From Acinetobacter guillouiae CIP 63.46 (lineage in GTDB: Bacteria > Pseudomonadota > Gammaproteobacteria > Pseudomonadales > Moraxellaceae), in assembly GCF_000368145.1 (NCBI RefSeq), contig NZ_KB849283.1, forward strand, positions 1,886,324 through 1,950,323: a stretch of DNA of 64,000 nt, in the 5' to 3' direction. Each line of letters starts with the position of its first letter. The first letter of the stretch is position 1. A model generated the notes under the pieces. That model made no database searches. It saw only the letters and a list, made by a program, of their open reading frames with translations, and was not told the DNA's origin. The position numbers and the translations under genes were made by a program. This document shows, one piece after another, positions 54,570 to 62,543 of the stretch.

Positions 54570-56057
54570 ATGAAATTAAAACATTTATCAATCGCGATAA
54601 TTGCTGCAAGTTTGCCAATGACTGGTGTTTTTGCCGCAGCAATGGATCGTTCAGGCCAATCAATTTCGGCATTCCTTCAACCTAATAATTATTTTGAAGC
54701 TGGTATTTCAGTTTTAGATCCAACTGTTGAAGGTCGAGAAGCTGGAGATACGCCTAAACCATATCGTGAAATTAGTGATATGGGAGATGATTATTATTTT
54801 CCATCTGCTGCGATTAAATTACAACTGACTGATCAAGTTTCATTTGGTCTTTTATATGACAAACCATTTGGGGCAGATGCTGCATATTCAGGTGAAAATG
54901 CTTTCGTTTCGTCTGATCACGATACTGTATTACCTCAGGATAGATTAACAGCACTTCGTGCAACTACAATTACAAAGAATGTAAATGAGCAAGTTGTTGC
55001 CCGAGCTACACAACAAGCAATTGCTGCAACAGGTTCCCCAACCCCCCCTCAAGCGGTAATTGATCAGATTGCAACACAAATTAGAGGAAATGCTGGTGCA
55101 ATGGCTTTGATCACAACTGGTGTAACACAAGCTGTGGATCAAGGTATTGCAGGAGCGAATAGTACACTAGGTAAGGGCAACACCAAAGTTAAAGTAGACA
55201 CCCAAAATATTTCAATGATTTTTGGTTTTCAACCGATTGCAAACTTAAACTTCTATGGTGGTGGTGTTTACCAAACCATTAAAGGGAATGTTAGTCTACG
55301 TGGGCAAGCATATAGTTTATATAATGGCTATGACGCAAACATCAAAGAGACTGGCGGTGTGGGTTGGTTAGCAGGTGCTGCATATCAGATTCCAGATATC
55401 GCATTAAAAGCATCGGTAACTTATCGTTCTGAAATCGATCATGATGTGAATATCAATGAATCGATCCCTACGCTTGGTGCATTAGCTTTACTCGGTGATA
55501 CTGGAACTGCTGCGGCAAAAGCAATTGCTGCTGCCAATGGTAAAACGACAATTACGACACCACAGTCTGTTAACATCGATTTACAAACAGGAATCATGGC
55601 AAATACCATTGCTTTCGCAAACCTTCGTTGGGTAAATTGGAAAGATTTTTCAATCCAACCGTTAAAATTTGGTAAAGTTTCTCAAGCAATCGGTGGTCTA
55701 GTTAACCGTCCAAATGGATTTAACTTGGTTGAATATTCTGATGATCAATATAGTGTGACTGCGGGTGTTGGTCGTAAAATTAATGACCTATGGTCAGGAA
55801 CTGTTGCAGTAGGTTGGGACTCTGGCGCGGGTAACCCAGTTTCAACTTTAGGCCCTACAGAAGGTTATTGGAATCTAGGTTTAGGTGTTCAATATAGCCC
55901 TACGCCTGCAACGTTCATCGCTGGTGGTGTTAAATACTTCTGGTTAGGTGATGCAAAAGCACAAACAGGTGCTCAATCAGGTGGCGATACTTATGTTGCA
56001 GAGTTTAAAGATAACAATGCAATCGCTTATGGTTTAAAAATTGGTTATAGATTCTAA
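54570..56057 (+). CDS. FadL/OmpP1-type outer-membrane transporter
   Basis: A 495-residue outer-membrane beta-barrel of the FadL family, which brings long-chain fatty acids and other hydrophobic compounds across the outer membrane by lateral opening. It has a signal peptide (cleavage near VFA|AAMD), the N-terminal hatch region (SISAFLQPNNYFEAGISVLDP), many alternating aromatic strands, and a C terminus ending YGLKIGYRF with the final Phe. A Thr/Ala/Gln-rich insertion (about 125-205) is unusual and could be an extracellular loop. A terminator shared with the next gene follows. Confidence 0.9.
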   Translation: MKLKHLSIAIIAASLPMTGVFAAAMDRSGQSISAFLQPNNYFEAGISVLDPTVEGREAGDTPKPYREISDMGDDYYFPSAAIKLQLTDQVSFGLLYDKPFGADAAYSGENAFVSSDHDTVLPQDRLTALRATTITKNVNEQVVARATQQAIAATGSPTPPQAVIDQIATQIRGNAGAMALITTGVTQAVDQGIAGANSTLGKGNTKVKVDTQNISMIFGFQPIANLNFYGGGVYQTIKGNVSLRGQAYSLYNGYDANIKETGGVGWLAGAAYQIPDIALKASVTYRSEIDHDVNINESIPTLGALALLGDTGTAAAKAIAAANGKTTITTPQSVNIDLQTGIMANTIAFANLRWVNWKDFSIQPLKFGKVSQAIGGLVNRPNGFNLVEYSDDQYSVTAGVGRKINDLWSGTVAVGWDSGAGNPVSTLGPTEGYWNLGLGVQYSPTPATFIAGGVKYFWLGDAKAQTGAQSGGDTYVAEFKDNNAIAYGLKIGYRF

Positions 56058-56072
56058 GAGTCTATACCGATA

Positions 56073-56101
56073 AAAAAATCCCACTTTAAGTGGGATTTTT
56101 T
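56073..56101. terminator. Bidirectional terminator between fadL-type and carbonic anhydrase genes
   Basis: AAAAAATCCCAC (56073-56084) pairs perfectly with GTGGGATTTTTT (56090-56101) around TTTAA. It has U-tracts in both directions and serves the convergent genes ending at 56057 and 56121. Confidence 0.9.
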
Positions 56102-56120
56102 ATGATGGCAATTTCAAACA

Positions 56121-56735
56121 TTAAAAATCATAAAAAGAAACTTCGCCCGTTTCCAAAGAATATTCAGCACCAACGACTTTTAATTTACCTTTGGCAATTA
56201 AGTTTTCTAATACGGCTGAACCATGGCGTAATTGATTGACTGAAGCAAAAACATTTGATTTCACGGCATGCATTGATAGCTTTTCTAAGTCATCTTTCAA
56301 TTCAGTTTGCATTAGAATTTCAACTGAGGGACGAACACGGTTTACAATTGACATAAGATTTGCAGAAGGTGGTGTATTTGGATTCTTCAGCGCTTCAATC
56401 GTTGAATGAATCGCACCACAATGGCTATGCCCTAAAACAACAACCAATGGACAGCCAAAACTATCTGCGGCAAATTCCACACTGCCCACTTGCGACGGCG
56501 CGACAATATTACCTGCAACACGAATCACAAATAAATCACCGAAGCCTTGGTCAAAAACCATTTCTGCTGGAACACGAGAGTCTGAACAACCTAAAATAAT
56601 GGCAAATGGCTCTTGGCTGTCCATCATTTCAGATCGTTGCTGATGCGTCAAAAATTTAGTCAGATTGGTTTCACCATGTGCAAAACGTTCATTACCCTGT
56701 TTTAATCGTTCTAAAGCTTCTTGAGCAGTTAGCAT
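56121..56735 (-). CDS. can: Beta-class carbonic anhydrase
   Basis: A 204-residue cytoplasmic beta carbonic anhydrase. Zinc ligands Cys50, His103 and Cys106 are seen in GCSDSRVP and GHSHCGAI, with Asp52/Arg54 forming the active-site dyad. QGFGDLFVIRVAGN is typical. It supplies bicarbonate for carboxylations. It differs completely from the periplasmic alpha-class enzyme at 29299-30018; together they cover both compartments. The ATG at 56735 is the only good start. Confidence 0.93.
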   Translation of the reverse strand: MLTAQEALERLKQGNERFAHGETNLTKFLTHQQRSEMMDSQEPFAIILGCSDSRVPAEMVFDQGFGDLFVIRVAGNIVAPSQVGSVEFAADSFGCPLVVVLGHSHCGAIHSTIEALKNPNTPPSANLMSIVNRVRPSVEILMQTELKDDLEKLSMHAVKSNVFASVNQLRHGSAVLENLIAKGKLKVVGAEYSLETGEVSFYDF

Positions 56736-57058
56736 GTCCTTTGTTCCATTGTGTGGAGAGTGTGATTATTTTAATGCCGCAAAATGTGAAAGTCACTGAC
56801 TAAAAATAAACTCTGTTACAATTTTTGTTATGTAGGGGATATGGTGCTGAATTTCAAAAATACATAGACATAATTCACAGTTTAATTGAAATTATTTAAC
56901 TAAAATACAAAATAATCTCTATATTAGTTGAGTTGGACACTGAAACTATGGCAAAAAACTTACAAATAAGACTTTCTCGGCAAATGTTGAAAAAATTATG
57001 ATCATGAATAATATTTTTACTTTATATAATGCCTAGTCTTTTACTCGGAACCCTCTGC
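56736..57058. other. Intergenic region before the hydrolase gene
   Basis: 323 bp. A 17-codon frame (ATG 56948) is all that resembles coding. No clear terminator or palindrome is seen. Promoters for the divergent can and hydrolase genes must be here, but none stands out. Confidence 0.4.
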
Positions 57059-58108
57059 ATGTCTGAACTGGCCCATAAAAAAATTCTTCATTTTTTAAAC
57101 AGCATATTGTTAAGTTTGACTGCGATCGGTGTATTGTTTTTAGGTAGTCACAACAATGCAACTGCTGGCACACCAGAATATGTGGATTATTTAAAAATTG
57201 TACAAGAAGAACGTGCTTGGGCAGGATTAACGTCTAAAACATTGCGTGTGGGTGATGTTATCTGGTCTTATAGTGAAGGTGGTTCTAAAGATAAGCCAAC
57301 AGTTTTACTGATTCATGGTTTAGCCAGCAGCCGTGATACATGGAATGATATTGCGCAGTCATTGACCCCATATTACCATGTGATTATTCCAGACTTGCCT
57401 TCAGCAGGAAGTACCCAAGTTCCAGCCAATTTTGATTTATCTGTACCGAATGTAACTGAGCAACTTAGACGCTTTATTGAAGCTGCACATTTACAGGATA
57501 ATTTAAATATTGCTGGGCATTCATTGGGGGGAACCATTGCAATGTTTTATGCCTCACAGTATCCATTTGATACGAAAAGCTTATTCCTAATGAGTACTGG
57601 AGGTATTTTTAAATCAACAAATACCAATTATTTAAGAAATCCGATCTATCTCAAACAATTATTAATCACACAAAAAGGTGATTTGGATTTTGTTATGAAA
57701 AAGGTGATGTTTAATCCCCCTTTTACTGCCCGTGTGATTAAAGATGAACAAGAAAAATTATTCATTGCAAAATCTCAAGACACAGCCAAAATCATCAATC
57801 AAATTGACGCACTCAATCGACTCTACACCCCTTCAACCTTTACCACGATGTTAAAAAACATTGAAGCGCCCACCATGATTCTTTGGGGTGAACAAGATCA
57901 GATTGTAAATGCCGATGTTGCAAATGAATTAAAATCAGTATTAAAACGCCCTGAAACACCGATTATTCTACAACGTGTTGGGCACATGCCATTACTTGAA
58001 GCACCTGAACGTGTTGCAGACCACTATTTAAGCTTTTTAAATAAAGTACAGCCTTTGCAAAACCCATTGTCAGATCAAACACATGGACAAATTGAGTTCA
58101 AAAAATGA
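57059..58108 (+). CDS. Alpha/beta-hydrolase, membrane-anchored or exported
   Basis: A 349-residue alpha/beta-hydrolase with an N-terminal hydrophobic helix (about 12-35, either an uncleaved anchor or a signal ending near ATA|GTPE). Fold marks: VLLIHGLASSRDTWNDIA (oxyanion HG), nucleophile elbow GHSLGGT, then MILWGEQDQIVNADV with the Asp and GHMPLLEAPE with the catalytic His. The chain resembles lipases/esterases and C-C hydrolases; the substrate is unknown. ATG 57059 has GGAA eight nt upstream; ATG 57029 has no RBS. It overlaps the next gene by 4 bp (ATGA), so the two are translationally coupled. Confidence 0.88.
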   Translation: MSELAHKKILHFLNSILLSLTAIGVLFLGSHNNATAGTPEYVDYLKIVQEERAWAGLTSKTLRVGDVIWSYSEGGSKDKPTVLLIHGLASSRDTWNDIAQSLTPYYHVIIPDLPSAGSTQVPANFDLSVPNVTEQLRRFIEAAHLQDNLNIAGHSLGGTIAMFYASQYPFDTKSLFLMSTGGIFKSTNTNYLRNPIYLKQLLITQKGDLDFVMKKVMFNPPFTARVIKDEQEKLFIAKSQDTAKIINQIDALNRLYTPSTFTTMLKNIEAPTMILWGEQDQIVNADVANELKSVLKRPETPIILQRVGHMPLLEAPERVADHYLSFLNKVQPLQNPLSDQTHGQIEFKK

Positions 58109-59115
58109 AAAATCAACTCATTGAACAATTGATCGAAGCCCAACTTGGCTTTTTAGATCAAGAATTTTCACAGGCTGATACGATTAAAATTGAGTTTACT
58201 GAATTTTATCATTGGTTTAGAAAACAGCCTTTAAAACAAATTTGGTCTTTTGCACAAATTCATGATTTATTGTCAAAGCAAATTTTAGCGACACCTGCAA
58301 ACAACTTTCTCATTGAGCAAATCGCTGAGCATATTCGTTTTGCATTGATTCATCCAAGTAATGATGAAGCGTTAATTGAGGATATTATTCCAGTCACCAC
58401 GATTGATAAAATCGCACAATATGTCGCAAGCAAATCAGGTCATCGCCAAGCCTTGATCAAACGTGTTGTCAATAATCCAGCCTTTTCAAGTATGTTAACC
58501 CAACTGATTCATCACTCTATTCAGGATTATATTGATAATTCGGTCATGAATAAAAAGGTCCCAGGTGTGGGACGTTTTATGAAGATGGGGAAATCAGTTT
58601 TAGAATCGGTTACCGACACTAATTTAGATGATACAGTTAAGCATTATCTGCAAAAAAATATTATTAAAATTAGTCAATTGAGTGAACAAGTCATTAACCA
58701 ACAGTTTGATGACAATAAGCTTTATCATTTTCAAGCCAATTTGTGGCATAAAATTAAAAAAGTACCGATTGCTGTATTGCGTAATTATGTTGAAATTAAC
58801 GACTTACCTAAAACTGTAGGTATGGGGCATGAAATATGGGAACATATTCGCCAAACAGATTATTTAAAGAAACAAGTGCATGATGGCGTACTGACTTGGT
58901 ATGTACGTAATGCAGAACGCCCTTTTGATTTAATTTTAAGTGATATCAATATTGATGAAGCGTTGATTCAAAATCAATTACAACAGTTACTTGAACCTGT
59001 TATTCAACAAATGGTTGCTTCTCAACACTTAAAGAGTCGTGCACGGATCTATCTGGAAAAATTTTATTATTCAGATGAAACTTTAAAGATTCTCAATATT
59101 GAAAAAGGCGCATAA
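58105..59115 (+). CDS. Protein of unknown function coupled to an alpha/beta-hydrolase
   Basis: A 336-residue, largely helical cytoplasmic protein without signal peptide, membrane segment or motif I recognise. It starts inside the stop of the hydrolase gene (ATGA), so the two are made together and may interact. A central GVGRFMKMGKSVLES patch is glycine-rich. The stop codon lies in the loop of the terminator hairpin at 59101-59127. Possible roles are a chaperone or partner of the hydrolase; this is inference from coupling only. Confidence 0.78.
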   Translation: MKNQLIEQLIEAQLGFLDQEFSQADTIKIEFTEFYHWFRKQPLKQIWSFAQIHDLLSKQILATPANNFLIEQIAEHIRFALIHPSNDEALIEDIIPVTTIDKIAQYVASKSGHRQALIKRVVNNPAFSSMLTQLIHHSIQDYIDNSVMNKKVPGVGRFMKMGKSVLESVTDTNLDDTVKHYLQKNIIKISQLSEQVINQQFDDNKLYHFQANLWHKIKKVPIAVLRNYVEINDLPKTVGMGHEIWEHIRQTDYLKKQVHDGVLTWYVRNAERPFDLILSDINIDEALIQNQLQQLLEPVIQQMVASQHLKSRARIYLEKFYYSDETLKILNIEKGA

Positions 59116-59127
59116 AGCGCCTTTTTC
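59101..59127. terminator. Terminator hairpin that contains the stop codon of the upstream gene
   Basis: GAAAAAGGCGC (59101-59111) pairs perfectly with GCGCCTTTTTC (59117-59127) around ATAAA, and the TAA at 59113-59115 is the stop of the gene at 58105. T- and A-runs make it bidirectional for the convergent TonB receptor gene. Confidence 0.85.
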
Positions 59128-59162
59128 ATGATTAAACAAATTTAATGCAATTTAATTGAGCT

Positions 59163-61196
59163 TTAGAACTTATAAATTAAACCCAAATTGTAACGGCGGC
59201 CATCCAGTACATAATTATAAGTCGCAGTATCTATGCTTTTATCAAATAAGTTATAAATACCAGCATTGAACTGCAACACATTGGAAGGTTTATAGTTTAG
59301 ACCAACATCAATCATTGCATACGCTGGTCTACCTTTCCCCATCGATGTACGGCTTAAATAGTCAGAAGTTTTACTTCTTACATTTAATCGGCTCCACATT
59401 CCAACTTGATCATTTGTTTGCCAATCGAATGTGGTATTAAACATATGTTTCGGCATTTCATTTAATGGCTTACCTTTAAATGCACCACTCTTTTGTTCAG
59501 TATCCGTAAATGTATAATTTGTTGCCCAACGAACATCTGGCGTGATTGCCCAACCCAGAGTCGCCTCTATACCACGCATATTTGCTTTATCGACATTGAT
59601 ACGTTGACTGACAAAATCGAATTGTTGACCTAACCAAGAACATCCCATAGTTCCAGAGTCTCCTTGGCAGGTGCGAATTTCAGTAATTTTATCTTTAAAT
59701 TCACTATTAAATACGGTAAAACCAGCATCTAAATTGTCATTATTATCCCAGTTAATCGATGCTTCATAATTGATACTGGTTTCTGGTTTTAAATCTGGAT
59801 TACCCACAATCATACCACTTGACTGACCACCACCTGTTGCCTGTCCCCACCCTGCAACAGTGGCACGTAATGCCGGAGTTTTATAACCTGTTGATACCCC
59901 ACCTTTAACAATCCAGTTATCATTCAAGGTCCAAACACCATAGACTTTCGGGCTAAAATGATCACCAAATTTTTCATCTTTGTCATAGCGTAATGAAGCA
60001 GTTACCGTGAATGGCTCTACAATATTCCACGCATCTTCAGCAAATAATGCCCAGCTATAGCGATCTAAGTTTGTTAATTTTGATCCACCAATAACTAACT
60101 GATTGCCAAAATCCTCAAGCTCTTCTTTTAAATAACTTCCCCCGAAGCTCAAAGCATGAGAACCTAAATTGATTTGGTTCAAAGTATTAAACGTTGTATT
60201 GATTGCTTCCATGCTACGGGATGGATTTTCATTTTCCTCACGTTGAATATAAGAATGTGTCTTTAAATCGCCAATTTCGCCACGATGAGTCAAACTATAT
60301 TCAGTACGATAATAATCAGTATATGAATTGGTCGGGGGACTGCCATTTCGACCAGGTACATTGGCGATTGTTTTACCTACCGTCTGATCACGGTTTTGAA
60401 TTGATCGCTGATATTCTAAATCAATGGTATGTTCAGAACTTGGCGTCAAGCTCAGTGTTGCGCCACCCGCACGTATACGTTGCTTATTATAGCCACCAAT
60501 GATGTCATCTTCATTGCGTTGTGAGAATGTTCCATTCGCCTTTAAGCCAAGTAAATTACGGATTAGAGGACCTGAAACATATAGGTTTGCTTGGTGAATA
60601 TCTCCAGAATCTCTATTTTCTTGTAGTGTCGTATCCAATTTAACCGAACTAGTCCAAGTATCTGCGACTTTTTTGGTAATAATATTAATCACACCGCCCA
60701 TGGCATCTGAACCATATAAACCAGACATCGGGCCACGAATCACTTCTATACGTTCAATACTTTCAATACTTGGCATCCAACCTTGCTCGATACCCGAGTT
60801 ATCACTATTTGGTCGAACTGAACGTGTATTGACCTTTTTACCATCAATCAAAAAAACCGTATAGGCACTACCCATACCACGGATACTAATATCACTTGAA
60901 CTTCCACCACCTGTTACGACTACACCAGGAACATCTTTAAGTGCATCGGTTATATCTCTATACGCTTTTTTATTAATGTCTTCTTGCGTTAAAACTGAAA
61001 TAGATGCTGCAGCTTGTTTCACCTCTTGCTCAAAACCACTTGCTGTCACAACAATCGTTTCTAATTTGGTTGACTCTGTAGACTGAGAATTAGTTTTATT
61101 AGAAGGTTCTTGTGATTCTGCGGCATAGGCAGTTCCCATCATAACGGTGATAATGGAGAGAGATAACGCAGATTGGATGATACGGTTAGTTGACAT
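59163..61196 (-). CDS. TonB-dependent outer-membrane receptor (siderophore/FepA-CirA-like)
   Basis: A 677-residue TonB-dependent receptor. Signal peptide (cleavage near AYA|AESQ), TonB box TIVVTAS just before the plug (residues about 46-52), plug domain with DALKDVPGVVVTGGG and IRGMGSAYTVFLIDGKKV, RIEVIRGPMSGLYGSDAMGGVINIITKK, then a 22-strand barrel ending in aromatic KF. It resembles FepA/CirA/BfeA-type catecholate receptors. The ATG at 61196 has a GGA box; a TTG at 61208 is less likely. A Fur-like site at 61285 suggests iron regulation. No siderophore biosynthesis genes are in the window. Confidence 0.92.
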   Translation of the reverse strand: MSTNRIIQSALSLSIITVMMGTAYAAESQEPSNKTNSQSTESTKLETIVVTASGFEQEVKQAAASISVLTQEDINKKAYRDITDALKDVPGVVVTGGGSSSDISIRGMGSAYTVFLIDGKKVNTRSVRPNSDNSGIEQGWMPSIESIERIEVIRGPMSGLYGSDAMGGVINIITKKVADTWTSSVKLDTTLQENRDSGDIHQANLYVSGPLIRNLLGLKANGTFSQRNEDDIIGGYNKQRIRAGGATLSLTPSSEHTIDLEYQRSIQNRDQTVGKTIANVPGRNGSPPTNSYTDYYRTEYSLTHRGEIGDLKTHSYIQREENENPSRSMEAINTTFNTLNQINLGSHALSFGGSYLKEELEDFGNQLVIGGSKLTNLDRYSWALFAEDAWNIVEPFTVTASLRYDKDEKFGDHFSPKVYGVWTLNDNWIVKGGVSTGYKTPALRATVAGWGQATGGGQSSGMIVGNPDLKPETSINYEASINWDNNDNLDAGFTVFNSEFKDKITEIRTCQGDSGTMGCSWLGQQFDFVSQRINVDKANMRGIEATLGWAITPDVRWATNYTFTDTEQKSGAFKGKPLNEMPKHMFNTTFDWQTNDQVGMWSRLNVRSKTSDYLSRTSMGKGRPAYAMIDVGLNYKPSNVLQFNAGIYNLFDKSIDTATYNYVLDGRRYNLGLIYKF

Positions 61197-61284
61197 AAGG
61201 TATTCCAAAGAGGCTAAGAATGAATAGACAATGAAGGTTTAGATACAATGTGTAATAAAAACACCACAGCATTATAAACAATAT

Positions 61285-61299
61285 TAATAACTATTCTCA
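61285..61299 (-). promoter_or_regulatory. Fur-box-like sequence upstream of the TonB receptor
   Basis: On the minus strand TGAGAATAGTTATTA matches the 7-1-7 Fur consensus TGATAATNATTATCA at about 11 of 15 positions. It lies 89 bp before the receptor ATG, within the expected promoter range. Confidence 0.5.
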
Positions 61300-61433
61300 T
61301 TTTTATTAACCATTCGGTTAATATTTGGACATTTCTAGGCATATCTTTAAGTTTTTATTCTGTTTTTTAAGATTCATTTAAGCTTATTAAGATTTAAAAA
61401 ATACAAAAGTTAAATTTAGCTATGCATTATCCA

Positions 61434-61459
61434 TAAAAAAACCTCCGAAATTCGGAGGT
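61434..61459 (-). terminator. Intrinsic terminator of nfuA
   Basis: ACCTCCGAA (61441-61449) pairs perfectly with TTCGGAGGT (61451-61459) around a single A, so the real loop opens a little wider. A run of A at 61434-61440 gives the U-tract on the minus strand. It lies 38 bp past the nfuA stop. Confidence 0.85.
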
Positions 61460-61496
61460 TTTAAAGAACAGTCAAATATCTACATTGATATACAGA

Positions 61497-62135
61497 TTAT
61501 TTGAAATAAGCGCCTTCTGCTTGACTATGGTCAGTCTGATCGACCACACGCCCGAGTTCAGGAATATGCTCTTTAAGCGTAGTTTCTACACCTTGTTTTA
61601 ACGTTACATCGATCGCAGAACAGCCTTGACAGCCACCACCGAATTTTAATACCGCAGTTAAACCATGTTCTTCATCTTCAACCACTTCTACCAGTGCACA
61701 GCTTCCGCCATGCCCTGCCAATCCAGGATTGATCTCTGCCTGAAGAATATAAGTAATTCGCTCTTCCATAGACGCATCTGGACCAACACGTGGTACTTTC
61801 GAGTTAGGTGCACGGAAAGTAAGCTGCCCACCAAAACGGTCTTTGTTGTAATCAATTACAGCATCTTTCAGATATGGAATCGACGGTGTATCAATAAATG
61901 CAGGAAAATCAGGATAATCTTGTTTGTAATCTGTTGGAGCAATTTCATCAGGTGCACTGTATGCCATACAACATTCAGCACGTGGAGTACCTGGATTTTC
62001 AACAAATACACGAACGCCAATTCCTGGAGTATTTTGCTTCTCCAAAAGATCTTTTAAATACTCTTGCGCATTGGGAGTAATCAATAAATTTGGAATTTCT
62101 TCTGCAACCGCAGTATTGGTGTTCTCAGTCGACAT
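61497..62135 (-). CDS. nfuA: Fe/S biogenesis protein NfuA
   Basis: A 212-residue NfuA. The N-terminal A-type-like domain (ITPNAQEYLKDLLEKQNTPGIGVRVFVENPG; CCMAYSAPDE) lacks the three-cysteine A-type site, as is normal for NfuA. The C-terminal Nfu domain has the CxxC cluster site LKFGGGCQGCSAIDVTLKQGVE, where a [4Fe-4S] cluster is held between two subunits for delivery to apo-proteins under stress. The ATG at 62135 is right for the family length. It is single, with the terminator at 61434. Confidence 0.95.
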   Translation of the reverse strand: MSTENTNTAVAEEIPNLLITPNAQEYLKDLLEKQNTPGIGVRVFVENPGTPRAECCMAYSAPDEIAPTDYKQDYPDFPAFIDTPSIPYLKDAVIDYNKDRFGGQLTFRAPNSKVPRVGPDASMEERITYILQAEINPGLAGHGGSCALVEVVEDEEHGLTAVLKFGGGCQGCSAIDVTLKQGVETTLKEHIPELGRVVDQTDHSQAEGAYFK

Positions 62136-62543
62136 AACTCTATCCTCAAGCTGAAGTCGGTATTTTAACTGAAGATGAGGCTGAATGAGTGAAAATCAAC
62201 TAAAATTGTCGGAATTAACTTAAAAAGATGTAAAAAATATAATCTACGCAAATTTCAACTTAAAATATTCGTGTAATAAGTGAATATAAATCATACACAA
62301 ATAGATATTTACTGCATTTTAGCTTATCAACAAATCGCGCTTTAAAACGCATAAAATGACACTAATGAAAATTTTTATAAATGAAATACTAAGTTTAATT
62401 TAAGACATTTTTCGCACTGATTTATTCAATTTATACGACCAATTTATCTGAATTTTGTCAGAAAATGCCACCCAAATATTGAATATGGCATGGATAATGT
62501 ATACATCTGTATATTAATGATGAAATAAAACGAGATATTTTGC
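62136..62543. other. Divergent intergenic region before the last gene
   Basis: 408 bp, strongly AT-rich, with no gene or clear hairpin. Possible promoter elements for the rightward gene are TTGTCA at about 62456 and TATTGA about 16 nt later; they are weak. Promoters of nfuA should be at the left end, but none stands out. Confidence 0.4.
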
